Of a stretch of 64,000 nucleotides of DNA, positions 1 through 9,441 are shown in pieces. Every line of letters begins with the position of its first letter. Position 1 is the first letter of the stretch. Origin of the DNA: Prolixibacteraceae bacterium (lineage in GTDB: Bacteria > Bacteroidota > Bacteroidia > Bacteroidales > Prolixibacteraceae); NCBI GenBank assembly GCA_019459525.1, contig JAIBEY010000022.1, positions 16,075-80,074 on the forward strand, read 5' to 3'. Made by a program: the position numbers and the translations under genes. The notes beneath the pieces are model-generated. The model was not told the DNA's origin, ran no database searches, and was given only the letters and a program-made list of their open reading frames with translations.

Positions 1-17
1 TATTCCTTATCCCGTTT

Positions 18-1061
18 TTAGCCGAGCGGGTAATCCAGCTGCTGATGATTAATCTTTCGTTTATCCTTTCGTTGCAATACATTCAGGTATTCGCCAACTC
101 CCCTTGCAACGCAGGTAGCAGGGTCCTCGGCATAAAAAACCGGCAAATCAATTTTCTCCGAAATAAACTGATCGAACCCCCGCACCAGCGACCCCCCACC
201 CGCCAGAAACACTCCTTTGCTGATTAAATCGGCACACAATTCGGGCGGCGTTTCATTCAGTATTTTCCTGATCACATCAACAATAGACATCGCCGGGGCC
301 ATCAAAACAGTCCTGATTTCTTCCGAACTAACCGACACTGTTTTAGGCAAACCCGTATAACTGTCGCGTCCCCTCACCTCCATCGAAAGTTCTTCAATCA
401 ATGGCGATACCGAACCGATAGTCAGTTTGATTATTTCGGCCATATTGTCGCCAATCACCAGGTTGTAACCGACCTTTAAGAGCCGCATAACGGCCTCATC
501 CATAACATCACCCGCAATGGGAACCGATTTCCCGACAACAACACCACCTGCCGACATTACGGCAATCTCGGTGGTGCCCCCTCCAATATCCACGATAAAG
601 CTGGCCGTCGATTCCAAAATGGGCAAGCCTGCCCCAATGGCCGCGGCTACCGGCTCATCCAACAGGTAAACTTCGCTTGCACCTGCCATTTTACAGGTTT
701 CCTTTACCGCGTTCCGTTCAACCTCGGTGCAATTGAAAGGGATGCCCACCACCAGTGTTAACCCTTTAATCTTTGGCCGGCGGGTGACTTGCCGTATCAG
801 GTAACTTATCATCATCAGGGTAGCCTCCATGTCAATAATTACACCTTTGCGGATGGGCCGCAGTGCCATCAGGCGGTCGGGTGTTTTACCGACCATCGCT
901 TTCGCTTGCGCCCCGATAAAACACATCGTGTTGTTTTTGCCTTTCGACTCGCACACCACAATCACCGATGGTTCCTGAACCTGAATCCCCTTTTTGTGCA
1001 CAAAAACAATCACCGAGGAGGTTCCCAGATCAATTCCTATTTTTGACGCTATCCTGAACAT
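18..1061 (-). CDS. mreB: MreB/Mbl-family actin-like cell-shape protein
   Basis: A 347-aa actin-fold protein of the MreB family, which polymerises under the inner membrane and guides lateral cell-wall synthesis. The nucleotide-binding motifs are intact: phosphate-1 loop GIDLGTSS (about residues 9-16), phosphate-2 DIGGGTTE (about 155-162) and the adenosine loop LAGGGS (about 285). Length matches the family. The first residues (MFRIASKIGIDLGTSS) are short, as in MreB proper. No mreC, mreD, pbp2 or rodA follows downstream within the 17 bases visible, and the upstream neighbour is a surface-protein gene, so this may be a solitary paralogue rather than the main mre-operon copy. The family is certain; which paralogue it is cannot be decided here. 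Confidence 0.93.
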   Translation of the reverse strand: MFRIASKIGIDLGTSSVIVFVHKKGIQVQEPSVIVVCESKGKNNTMCFIGAQAKAMVGKTPDRLMALRPIRKGVIIDMEATLMMISYLIRQVTRRPKIKGLTLVVGIPFNCTEVERNAVKETCKMAGASEVYLLDEPVAAAIGAGLPILESTASFIVDIGGGTTEIAVMSAGGVVVGKSVPIAGDVMDEAVMRLLKVGYNLVIGDNMAEIIKLTIGSVSPLIEELSMEVRGRDSYTGLPKTVSVSSEEIRTVLMAPAMSIVDVIRKILNETPPELCADLISKGVFLAGGGSLVRGFDQFISEKIDLPVFYAEDPATCVARGVGEYLNVLQRKDKRKINHQQLDYPLG

Positions 1062-1240
1062 ACTTTTTTTATTAAACTTCCGTTTTTAGCCCCGACAGGA
1101 TTTTGAAACCCTCCCAGGGCTATCTATCTACTTCATCATCAATTCATTTTAAAATCCACCTATCCTCATTTTCACATTCTCACATCTTCGAATTATTGAA
1201 TTCTTTAATTCCTGAGTTTACTCTGAGAAGCAAATTTTCA

Positions 1241-1332
1241 ACACAAAGCCACAAAGTCACGAAGATTTAAAATTTATAATTACCTATTATTCTGTATATT
1301 ATATTTCATTGTGTCTTCGTGTCTTTGTGTTT
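1241..1332. repeat. Imperfect inverted repeat, CACAAAG/CACGAAG type
   Basis: In the 309-base gap between the FISUMP gene and mreB, the left arm (1241-1264, acacaaagccacaaagtcac...) is nearly complementary to the right arm (1310-1332, tgtgtcttcgtgtctttgtg...), with an AT-rich loop of about 45 bases. Similar CACAAAGACACGAAG repeats are scattered in Bacteroidota genomes as short non-coding elements. The rest of the gap holds no reading frame I can support. Confidence 0.5.
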
Positions 1333-1370
1333 ATTACTAATTTTAATGTTTTCGGAGCGAACTCAATCCT

Positions 1371-4300
1371 TTAATTCTTCACGCAACGCACGCTATAGCC
1401 GTATGCCCGGACGTTGAGGGTTACGGTGACAAAGCCACTGTCGAAGGTCAGGTACGATACGCGCGTACCATTAACCGAGCTACTCCAATAGTTGCCGTAG
1501 CTACCGGTAGAGGCGAGCGAGCCATTACTGTTGTCGCGATAGCCAGCCACAGTCAACTTCAGCTTGCTGTAGGCAGTGGATGCGTTGGTTATTCCGGCAG
1601 AAACTTCCGCATCCCACTCCGCTTTGGTAGGCACATGGTAACCCGTTGGGCAGGGGCTGTTAGCCCCGGCGGCTGTACCGCTCCACCACAGGCTGCCATC
1701 ACTTTGCTGGGTACTCAGCCAGTCGACAGGAGCGGTGCTGTTGGTAACAAACAACGAGTTCCCGGGGCTGGTGCTGGCAATAGGCCCGGCAACAGTACCA
1801 CTTACCGGAGTACCGGTACTAATGCCGGTCCAGTTAATTTTTTCGTGCCCGTCGGCTGCCCGCACCCACTGGAAAAGCGAGCCGTAGGCCAAATAATCGG
1901 TACTGCCGGTGGCTGCCCGCGCAGCACCCAGGTTGCGATCCATCCAAACGCGGCCGCTGGTGCTGGCCAGTTCAACCAATATGGTACCGTCGGCAGTAAT
2001 AGCAGCAGCATCCTTCACGCAACGAACACTCATGCCGTGCGCCCGGTAGCCAGGGCTCATGCTGGCATTACTACTGTATAACTCCAAATAGCTTGGGGAC
2101 CCAGCATACACAGAACTACTCCAATACTGGCCGTAGCTACCGGAAGCACTGACCAAACCACTACTGTTGATGCGGTAGCCTGCACTAGAGAGCTTTAATT
2201 TGCTGAAAGCAGTGGCATTGTTGGTAATTCCTTGTGCCAACTCAACATCCCACTCGGCCTTGGTAGGTACATGGTAACCTGTTGGGCAGGGACTGTTGGC
2301 ACCTGCCGCAGTACCACTCCACCACAAATTACCGTTAGCCTGCTGCGTGCTTAACCAGTCGTTAGGGCTGGTGCTGGTGGTAACAAACAACGAGTTCCCT
2401 GGGCTGGTACTGGCTATTGGCCCGGCAACAGTACCATTTACCGGAGTACCGGCGCTACTGTTGGTCCAGTTTATTTTTTCGTGCCCGTCGGCTGCACGCA
2501 CCCACTGAAAGAGCGAGCCGTAGGCCAAATAATCGGTACTGCCGGTGGCTGCCCGTGCAGCACCCAGGTTGCGATCCATCCAAACGCGGCCGCTGGTGCT
2601 GGTCAAATTAAGCACCTCCGTAGTACCATCAGGTCCAAGAACCGGATCCTTCACGCAACGAACACTCAAGCCGCACGACCGGTATAGGCCTTTCATGATG
2701 GCCCCGCTATCTCTTAAGTCCAGGTACGATGCGCTTCCTCCATTAACCGAACTACTCCAATAGAGGCCGGCGCTACCAATAGCGCCGAACCCGCCACTAC
2801 CGCCGTCGCGGAAGCCAGCCATAGTCAACTTTAATTTGCTGTAAGCATTGGTACTATTTGTTATTCCTTGTGCCAACTCAACATCCCACTCGGCCTTGGT
2901 AGGCACATGGTAACCCGTTGGGCATGGGTTGTTGGCCCCTGCGGCTGTGCCGCTCCACCACAAATTACCGTTAGCCTGCTGCGTGCTTAACCAATCGTAT
3001 GTACCACTACTGTTAAGAACAAACAACGAATGTGCGGGGCTGGTGCTGGCTATTGGCCCGGCAATGGAGCCATTTACCGCAGTACCCGCAGTAACGCCGG
3101 TCCAGTTAATTTTTTCGTGCCCATCGGCCTTGCGCACCCATTGGAAGAGCGAACCGTAGGCCAAATAATCGGTACTGCTGGTGGCAGCCTGCGAGGCTCC
3201 TATATTTCGGTCCATCCATACACGGCCGCTGGTGCTGGCCAGTTCAACCACTGGTGTGCCACTATTTAATACCGGTCCGGAAAAAGTACCGGCTATAACC
3301 TGGCTTCCGGTTGTGATACCACTACTGGCAACCGGGGTTACCGCAAAACCAATGTATTTTCCGGCATCACCACTTGTTAGGGTATAGGTAGTATTGGTAG
3401 CCCCGCTAATTTCGGTTGCACCTGCGCCATTCGAGTTGTCCGACCGGTACCATTTAAATGTAGAAGTCCCCTGCGGATCACTGTCAGCATCGGTATAGGT
3501 ATAACTACCTGTAAGTACAGCCCCTACGTTCAAACTACCGGTTTGTGTTACAACACTGGCTACCGGCGCCAGGTTGGTATTTACCAGTACCCAGCTGCTG
3601 AGTACTTCGGTGCCTGATGCGCCACCCAATGTTTTTGGGGTAATGCCAACTGCAACGAAATTTCCATCGGTGTAGCCATAAAGGGTCTTGTCAACCCCAT
3701 GGGTGCCGGCCGTTTGCCCGGCAATAGCCGTTTTGCCTGAGCCGCTGGCATCGGCGCCCCAATACCATTGGTAGGTTGGGGTGCCCTCGCTGGCAGTAAT
3801 GTTGGTTGGGGTGGTACTGTAAGTACCTTTTACGGCTGTTATGGTGGTGCCTGTTTTAGCCTTGCTGTCGGTTAAGCCGCTAAGGGTAGCATTGGCATAC
3901 ACGGGGGTTAATGCCAGTACCTGTTTCCAGTCGATGCCAGGGGTAACTGCGGCATTACAGGTGGCATCGGGTGTTACCTCCAGGCCAATGTACTGATTTA
4001 TATCGGTATCGAGCACCGTGTAGCCGGGCGAGGTGCCCGTACCGGTTGAAATGGTTGTGGCGCCTGTTTTGCTGGCCGAACTGTTCCGGTACCAGGTATA
4101 GGTGGCATTGGCCGTTTGATCGCAAGTGCCCGCAGTGGCAGGGGTAAAGGTGGGTACGGGCGTAAGCTGCTGTCCGGCGTAAAGTCCCGGGTCAGTGGTC
4201 AGGCTCAGGCTGGCTGTAACCCCTGTCGCATATATGTATTGCCATGGGCTGCTGAGTACCTCGGCGCCGGTAGCTGGTATGGTGTTTGCCGGGGTAACCC

Positions 4301-4793
4301 CAAAAGCCAGGTATTTTCCGGCCAGCGAACCAACCAGGTAGCTCGTTGTGGTAGCCCCCGCAAGGACCGATTTTCCTGTTCCTAAAGCATCGTTGGCCTG
4401 GTACCACTTAAAGGTTGTTGAGCCTTCGAGCGCATTGGCCACCTCGTCGGACACAAAGGTATAACTACCGGTAACGGTGTTGCCCACGTACAGGCCTCCG
4501 CCAATGGACACGTTACTGGCCGAAGGTTTCACCGACAGTGTACCCCCGCCCATCTCCTTAAAATAGGGGCTGGCATCGGCCAGGCCTGTTGTTATGGTAA
4601 CTGCTGAAGGTACGGCACGAAGGGCAACATACAATTTCTGGGTTGTCGCATCGAATACCTGCGTGCCAACACTTATATTAACCCCTATGGCAGTAGCGTT
4701 GTTGGCAATACGGTAATAGGCAACAGGTGTAGCCTGCCCAAAGGCAACATGCGCTGCAAATAAAAAAACAAATACCAGTACTACGTTTTTCAT
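1371..4793 (-). CDS. Secreted protein with Ig-like repeats and three FISUMP domains
   Basis: About 1140 aa. I place the start at the ATG at 4793, because it begins a clear signal peptide (MKNVVLVFVFLFAAHVAFG then QATP); the frame stays open to an ATG at 4904 whose extra 37 residues look non-coding. Residues about 20-510 hold several Ig-like or beta-sandwich repeats marked by TFKWY and KYIGFAVTP. Residues about 514-714, 722-927 and 935-1140 are three copies of the Fibrobacter succinogenes major paralogous domain (TIGR02145 type), each with GRVWMDRN, YLAYGSLFQW, NPCPTGYHVPTKAEWD, YWSSS and a closing SVRCVK. Such proteins are cell-surface lipoproteins or secreted adhesin-like proteins of unknown function. 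No T9SS C-terminal sorting domain is visible after the last FISUMP. It is the last gene of the surface-protein run. Confidence 0.85.
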   Translation of the reverse strand: MKNVVLVFVFLFAAHVAFGQATPVAYYRIANNATAIGVNISVGTQVFDATTQKLYVALRAVPSAVTITTGLADASPYFKEMGGGTLSVKPSASNVSIGGGLYVGNTVTGSYTFVSDEVANALEGSTTFKWYQANDALGTGKSVLAGATTTSYLVGSLAGKYLAFGVTPANTIPATGAEVLSSPWQYIYATGVTASLSLTTDPGLYAGQQLTPVPTFTPATAGTCDQTANATYTWYRNSSASKTGATTISTGTGTSPGYTVLDTDINQYIGLEVTPDATCNAAVTPGIDWKQVLALTPVYANATLSGLTDSKAKTGTTITAVKGTYSTTPTNITASEGTPTYQWYWGADASGSGKTAIAGQTAGTHGVDKTLYGYTDGNFVAVGITPKTLGGASGTEVLSSWVLVNTNLAPVASVVTQTGSLNVGAVLTGSYTYTDADSDPQGTSTFKWYRSDNSNGAGATEISGATNTTYTLTSGDAGKYIGFAVTPVASSGITTGSQVIAGTFSGPVLNSGTPVVELASTSGRVWMDRNIGASQAATSSTDYLAYGSLFQWVRKADGHEKINWTGVTAGTAVNGSIAGPIASTSPAHSLFVLNSSGTYDWLSTQQANGNLWWSGTAAGANNPCPTGYHVPTKAEWDVELAQGITNSTNAYSKLKLTMAGFRDGGSGGFGAIGSAGLYWSSSVNGGSASYLDLRDSGAIMKGLYRSCGLSVRCVKDPVLGPDGTTEVLNLTSTSGRVWMDRNLGAARAATGSTDYLAYGSLFQWVRAADGHEKINWTNSSAGTPVNGTVAGPIASTSPGNSLFVTTSTSPNDWLSTQQANGNLWWSGTAAGANSPCPTGYHVPTKAEWDVELAQGITNNATAFSKLKLSSAGYRINSSGLVSASGSYGQYWSSSVYAGSPSYLELYSSNASMSPGYRAHGMSVRCVKDAAAITADGTILVELASTSGRVWMDRNLGAARAATGSTDYLAYGSLFQWVRAADGHEKINWTGISTGTPVSGTVAGPIASTSPGNSLFVTNSTAPVDWLSTQQSDGSLWWSGTAAGANSPCPTGYHVPTKAEWDAEVSAGITNASTAYSKLKLTVAGYRDNSNGSLASTGSYGNYWSSSVNGTRVSYLTFDSGFVTVTLNVRAYGYSVRCVKN
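1374..3255 (-). repeat. Three long direct repeats encoding FISUMP domains
   Basis: Three consecutive blocks of about 610-640 bp (roughly 1374-2010, 2010-2650 and 2650-3255) are highly similar at the nucleotide level, for example the stretches around 1630, 2270 and 2920 and around 1915, 2550 and 3180. The middle and last protein copies are the most alike, and variation is concentrated near the YWSSS segment. This is recent tandem duplication and a substrate for recombination. Confidence 0.8.
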
Positions 4794-4935
4794 CCGTACC
4801 AGATTGTTTTTTAAAGGCTGGCTGCCTGTCCCGATGTAATCGGGAGAACCCGCATGAAATTGTTCATACGTTTGTGTGTTTGTTGCTAAACATGCTCGTT
4901 TCATATCTTGTTATACTTTTTGTTTAAACCTTTTA

Positions 4936-4968
4936 TCCAGAGCTTCACCCGAGGTTAAACCCTGGATA
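4936..4968. repeat. Copy 1 of a short hairpin repeat (degenerate)
   Basis: The sequence atccagagcttcacccgagg...ccctggat has complementary ends (ATCCAG/CTGGAT) and the core GCTTCACCCGA shared with two further copies at 5444-5475 and 5504-5532. It sits exactly where the decayed gene copy ends. Confidence 0.45.
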
Positions 4969-5410
4969 AACCGCTACCATTTTTAAATTCCCTGACCCGT
5001 CAGCATCGTTGGCCTGTAACCACTTAAAGGTTGTTGAGCCTTCAGGCGTACCGGGCGCCTGGCCGGCCACAACAAGCGTAGCTACCGTTAACGGTGCTGC
5101 CTGCGTAAAGGGTACCGCCAATAGACACATTACCGGGCGAAAATTTCATCGACACTATACTCCGTCCCATCTCCTTAAAATAGGGGTTGGCATCGGCCAG
5201 GCCCGATGCCAGGGTAACTGTGGAAGGTACGGCACGTATGGCCACATACAATTTCTGGTTTGCCACATCGAATACCTGCGTGCCAACACTCATATTAACC
5301 CCCATTACCGTGGTACTGTTGGCAATACGATATTTCAGACAGGGTGTAGCCTGCCCAAAGGAAACCTGCGCTGCAACTAAAAAAGCAAATACCAGTAATA
5401 CGTTTTTCAT
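4945..5410 (-). pseudogene. Truncated, frameshifted tandem copy of the FISUMP-protein N-terminus
   Basis: From the ATG at 5410 the reading frame encodes a signal peptide (MKNVLLVFAFLVAAQVSFGQ) and about 105 residues closely matching the start of the downstream gene, e.g. VGTQVFD, QKLYVA, ADANPYFKEMG, NVSIGG. Near 5085 the frame breaks: homology continues in another frame (VAGQAPGTPEGSTTFKW then QANDADGSG) to a stop at 4945. All later Ig-like and FISUMP domains are absent. The copy and the intact gene share the leader bases aagatATGAAA, seen again at the ATG at 4904. The pattern is tandem duplication followed by deletion and decay. A translated 120-residue product is possible but unlikely to be functional. 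Confidence 0.8.
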
Positions 5411-5443
5411 ATCTTGTACTATTTTTTTGTTAAAACCTTGTAA

Positions 5444-5475
5444 CCAGGGCTTCACCCGAAGTGAAACATTCAGGA
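5444..5475. repeat. Copy 2 of the GCTTCACCCGAAGTGAA hairpin repeat
   Basis: The core gcttcacccgaagtgaa is shared exactly with copy 3; the outer stem (ccaggg/cattcagg) is only partly complementary. It lies just upstream of the pseudogene start and 30 bases from copy 3. Confidence 0.5.
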
Positions 5476-5503
5476 ACCGGAAACTTTATTTTGATTCGTT
5501 TAG

Positions 5504-5532
5504 TCAGGGCTTCACCCGAAGTGAAACCCTGA
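5504..5532 (-). terminator. Strong hairpin after the large tail-fibre-like gene
   Basis: tcagggcttcac-ccgaa-gtgaaaccctga forms a stem of TCAGGG and TTCAC with one unpaired base on each side. It lies 9 bases past the stop at 5541 and, read on the minus strand, could end transcription of that gene. There is no long T-run, so it may instead be a member of the dispersed hairpin family. Confidence 0.55.
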
Positions 5533-5540
5533 CCCCGCAG

Positions 5541-8500
5541 CTATTTCCAATAAGTATAGGTTACGGATAATTGATCGTACTGAGCCAACACCAGTGAAGC
5601 ACCAATCACAATTTGTGTTGCCGTTACATTGTATTGCCCCTCATTTAATTCCATCCCGTTTAAGGAAACCCGACAGCTAAAATCCGTATCACCTACCAAT
5701 GCTGTTTTCGTTAATGTGTATGTTGTTGCCGGTGCGGCAGCAACCTCAAACGATTCGGTATAAGTTGCCAGTTGTTTCCAGGCTAAAGTTCCTGAACCAT
5801 CTGTTTTTAGGATCTGGTTGGCTGTACCATCGGTATTGGGCATGGTATAAGGCCCAATGGTAACGGGGCCATCCACTTCGAGGTTGCCTTCAACGTAGGC
5901 ATCCTCGGCGCTTGTTGCAATGGCCGGGGTACCGTTTCCTACCCTCAAGTTATTTTTAACGGTAGTTGTACCTGTTGTGGCCCCAATTGAAACGGCAGTA
6001 GAAGCCCCACCAACATTAAGTGTTGTAACCCCTGTATTAAAAATGTTACCGGTTGCTGCCGAAGAAATGACACTTCCGCCTGTGACGGTTAAATCGCCAG
6101 AAAACGAACCGTTTCCTGATGCGGTAAGGTTACCCGACAAGGTTATATTTCCGGAAGCAGTAAGGTTACCGCCATTATTAATCAAATCGGCTGATTCTTT
6201 CCATGTTCCTGAAGCAGTGTCCCAATACAGTGTGCTGTTTGCTGTTGTTCCGTCGGCAACACCACCGTCTTCAGCTGGGATCCATGATGTACCGTTGTAT
6301 TTCAACACCTCGCCGTTTGCCGGAGCTGTTGAAAAATCCAAAGGAATGTTTTTAATTTTATTGACGGTTACCGCCCCGGCGTTCGTCATCGTAGCATCGC
6401 CACTGACCGAAACTGCTGTGTTTGCAGTAGTTCCGCCCACCAAAATTTTACCATCGCCCAGGTTCGCCAACTTGGCCGGGGTAATATTTCCATCTTTTAC
6501 TTTAGCTGTAGTTACCGCATCGGTGGCAAGCTCCGGTTCGCCAACTACAGCAGCAGCAAGCTGTGGTGAACTGGCATCACCGGTCAAGTCGCCTGCCAGC
6601 ATCACAATACCTTTAACCGTTCCGCTTGCATCAGGCGCTCCTGTAACAATGGCATCGTCCACATATTTTTTGGTGGCTGCATCCTGCGCATTGGTTGGGT
6701 TTAACACATTGATAAGCTTATAATTGATTGTTCCGTTACCCATAGATATGTCGGAAGTGGCAACACCAAATCCGCTCAACGGGATGTTCGTTTTATCCAG
6801 ATCGGCATTTTTCACCTCCCCATCTTTAATCATGCCTGTCAATACCTTATTGGCATCAATCGTGGTTGCATTATAAGTTCCCTTCACATCGCCACTAAAT
6901 GTAGCCGTTGCAGCAAGCTTTTCTGTGGCAAGTTCGGTAATAGCAGCCTGCACATCGGTAGCGGCAACATCGCCCGAAGCTACGGAGGTAACTTCAGCGG
7001 CTGTTTGGTCATCGGTATCAACCAGGCTTCCCATGCGGGTATCTACATACGCTTTTGTTGCAGCATCCTGCGCATTGGTTGGGGTTGCCAGGCTGGTAAT
7101 CTTTTTTCCGGCAGCATCGGCTCCCTGCGATAAAATTGAAGACAAGTCGAGGATAACCGAACCAGTCGATCCATTTACACTGGTTACACCACCGCTTCCG
7201 GTCAGTAACTCGGCCCAGTCGCTTATCGAGGCATTGTTTCCACTGGTATTGATGTATGTTTTATTTACATCGGTACGGATAACCACATCGCCTTTGCTTA
7301 CCGGCAAAGCTAACTGGGCTGCTAAGCCCGAGGCCGTATAGGTGGAGTTTAAAGTAATTCCGGGTAAATATTGCTGATCAATTTTTTTATCAGAACCCAA
7401 ACCCACGTAACCATCGGCCATATTTTTATTTGACTGACGTTCACCGCCAACCAACGTTAAATCGACGTATCCCTTTGTGGCAGCATCGCTTACCGCCACA
7501 GGAGTACCCAAACCGCTAATCAATACTCCCCCGGCATTGTTGCCCTGCCCAAGCACATGACTTAAGGTCTGGGCATCGGTGTTATCATTAAACACACTCA
7601 AATCAACGGTATTCCCTCCTTCAATCGACAAAACAGTTCCGATCAGTGTCATATTCTGATCGTCAGTATCGATTATCGTCCCCACACGCGTATCCACATA
7701 GTTTTTGGTTGCCGCATCCTGATCGTTTACGGGTGTTCCAACACTAGATATTTTTTTCCCGGCAGCATCGGAACCCTGAGATAATATCGATGATAAATCG
7801 AGCAATACCGAACCGGTAGAACCATTTACACTGCTAACCCCGTTCGAAGCGCTGGTCAATTCGGTCCAGTCGCCCATCGAGCTGTTGTTCCCGGTTGTGT
7901 TTATATATGTTTTATTTACATCTGTACGGATCGCTATGTCTCCTTTATTCACAGATAATCCTAACTGTGCAGCCTGACTGGCTGCGGTATGTGTTGAATT
8001 CAAGGTTAATGCCGGAAGGTAAATCTGGTCGATTTTACCATCCGATCCCAAACCAACATACCCATTAATTGTATTTTTATTTAACTGGCGCTCTACTCCC
8101 CCCAGTTCCAAATCAACATATGCTTTCGTGGCAGCATCGCTGGCTGCTACTGGTGTGCCAAGCCCGGTTATGATCGTGTTGCCTGCACTGTTCCCTTTGC
8201 TTAAAACATTGGACAGTGTTTGTTCATCGGTATTGTCTTTAAAGGCACTGAGGTCAACGGTATTGCCCCGCTCAATCGATAAATTGTTCCCACTTATGGT
8301 AATCTCCTGGTCATCGGTTCCAGTACCATCCTGTACCGACGAAAAGTCCTGCCACAAAGCGGCTCCGCCTGCATCGGTAGTAAGTACCTGGTTTGCAGCA
8401 CCACCGGCCAGTTTACCCGGAGTGACTGCGTTATTCTTTATTTTATCGGTAGTTACCGCATCAGTGGCAAGCATACCGGCTAAAACCTTGTTTGCGCCAA

Positions 8501-9038
8501 TGGCTGACACGCCTGTGTTGCTGAGGGTTACATCCCCACTTAAATCTACGGCGGTGGCTACGCCTAAATTATTGCCAACAAGTATTTGTCCTGAAGCGAG
8601 GGATGAAGCCAATATACTGGCCCAATGGGTGGTATCGGTCAACGGGTTGTCGCCCGCAGCAATTGTTCCATTGGCAATGGCAATCACCAAGCTGGCATTG
8701 TTGTACAGAAAGATATCACCGGCGATAAAGGCAGACCCTTCTTCCCAGTTCCGCACCAATTGAACTTGCCTCCAGGCAAAGCCGTCCCACTGGTAGGTAC
8801 CGCGGGTATCCTGCTGCCATACCAGCATCCCAACCTCTTTCAAGGCAGGAACCAAGGCATTGCGTTCCCCCAGATTGGCTACCTGATGATACCCTCCTTT
8901 TACATTGTCCTGGTAAACCACAGGAAGCACATTCGATAAGGGTAGAATGGGTTTTGATACTTTGGTAACATCTTGTGCTACCACGCCAAAAACCACACCT
9001 ATATGCAGTAAAATAAATAAAAAGTAAATCTTCTTCAT
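5541..9038 (-). CDS. Giant secreted protein with phage-tail-fibre-like repeats
   Basis: A 1165-aa protein starting with a signal peptide (MKKIYFLFILLHIGVVFG..VAQ). The body is built from recurring modules: DAATKAYVD or DAATKNYVD motifs, SSVNGSTGSVLLDLSSILS blocks, NKTYINT(S/T)GNN segments, TDDQ(N/T) plus NTVDLS(V/A)F units, and later VKGIVMLAGDLTG and SGNLTASGN repeats. The AATKAYVD and VNGSTGSV signatures are typical of bacteriophage tail-fibre or collar proteins and of beta-helical, probably trimeric, fibres. The final ~80 residues (FEVAAAPATTYTLTK to LSVTYTYWK) look like a separate C-terminal beta domain. It follows the 9442-10407 gene in the same direction. I infer an extracellular fibre exported with the T9SS-linked cluster; no enzyme motif is visible. 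Confidence 0.85.
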   Translation of the reverse strand: MKKIYFLFILLHIGVVFGVVAQDVTKVSKPILPLSNVLPVVYQDNVKGGYHQVANLGERNALVPALKEVGMLVWQQDTRGTYQWDGFAWRQVQLVRNWEEGSAFIAGDIFLYNNASLVIAIANGTIAAGDNPLTDTTHWASILASSLASGQILVGNNLGVATAVDLSGDVTLSNTGVSAIGANKVLAGMLATDAVTTDKIKNNAVTPGKLAGGAANQVLTTDAGGAALWQDFSSVQDGTGTDDQEITISGNNLSIERGNTVDLSAFKDNTDEQTLSNVLSKGNSAGNTIITGLGTPVAASDAATKAYVDLELGGVERQLNKNTINGYVGLGSDGKIDQIYLPALTLNSTHTAASQAAQLGLSVNKGDIAIRTDVNKTYINTTGNNSSMGDWTELTSASNGVSSVNGSTGSVLLDLSSILSQGSDAAGKKISSVGTPVNDQDAATKNYVDTRVGTIIDTDDQNMTLIGTVLSIEGGNTVDLSVFNDNTDAQTLSHVLGQGNNAGGVLISGLGTPVAVSDAATKGYVDLTLVGGERQSNKNMADGYVGLGSDKKIDQQYLPGITLNSTYTASGLAAQLALPVSKGDVVIRTDVNKTYINTSGNNASISDWAELLTGSGGVTSVNGSTGSVILDLSSILSQGADAAGKKITSLATPTNAQDAATKAYVDTRMGSLVDTDDQTAAEVTSVASGDVAATDVQAAITELATEKLAATATFSGDVKGTYNATTIDANKVLTGMIKDGEVKNADLDKTNIPLSGFGVATSDISMGNGTINYKLINVLNPTNAQDAATKKYVDDAIVTGAPDASGTVKGIVMLAGDLTGDASSPQLAAAVVGEPELATDAVTTAKVKDGNITPAKLANLGDGKILVGGTTANTAVSVSGDATMTNAGAVTVNKIKNIPLDFSTAPANGEVLKYNGTSWIPAEDGGVADGTTANSTLYWDTASGTWKESADLINNGGNLTASGNITLSGNLTASGNGSFSGDLTVTGGSVISSAATGNIFNTGVTTLNVGGASTAVSIGATTGTTTVKNNLRVGNGTPAIATSAEDAYVEGNLEVDGPVTIGPYTMPNTDGTANQILKTDGSGTLAWKQLATYTESFEVAAAPATTYTLTKTALVGDTDFSCRVSLNGMELNEGQYNVTATQIVIGASLVLAQYDQLSVTYTYWK

Positions 9039-9441
9039 TATCGCAATTATTTAAGTTTCTTTTCTCCTTACCCAAATGCAACTTCATTTGTAATTCGGAA
9101 GTCCGGCAATTCTTTAGCCTAATAGTATTTGAAACATATCCGGCAAATGCCTTTTCACCCATTAATTTTTCCGAACGGAACGACAACATCAAGTTGCCAA
9201 TCATTCACTACTTCCGAACGGACTCTAAAATTTTAACGACCCTCTTTTTGATTGTTTCATTCAAAAACGCAGTTCCCTTTTCAGAAAATCCAATCCATCA
9301 AAGGCAATATTTAATTAAATACACCATACCTTTCTCCTGAATAGTTTAAACCAGGGTCCCTGCCAAGCAAGCAAACAGGAAAATTTTTAATGCAGAGACC
9401 CTTTGTTTAAAATATATTCATCTAAATAATATTCAGATACC
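9039..9441. other. Non-coding spacer with a possible terminator-like inverted repeat
   Basis: No plausible gene. At 9353-9363 and 9392-9402 agggtccctgc and gcagagaccct pair with a single mismatch around a 28-base loop. On the minus strand this lies about 40 bases past the stop of the 9442-10407 gene, so it may be a terminator or an RNA structural element. The remaining bases should hold the promoter of the giant gene, but I did not find a clear TAnnTTTG box. Confidence 0.4.

Noticed and set aside
1635..2081. Open frames on the plus strand opposite the FISUMP repeats (also 2296-3387)
   Set aside because: They recur with the same composition in each FISUMP repeat and are shadows of the real minus-strand gene.
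5920..8763. Long plus-strand frames (up to 267 codons) opposite the giant fibre gene
   Set aside because: They arise from the repeat codon bias on the other strand; the minus-strand frame has a signal peptide and coherent domain repeats.
8716..9204. 162-codon minus frame overlapping the start of the 1165-aa gene
   Set aside because: It overlaps the signal peptide and N-terminal region of a well-supported gene in another frame and shows no domain.
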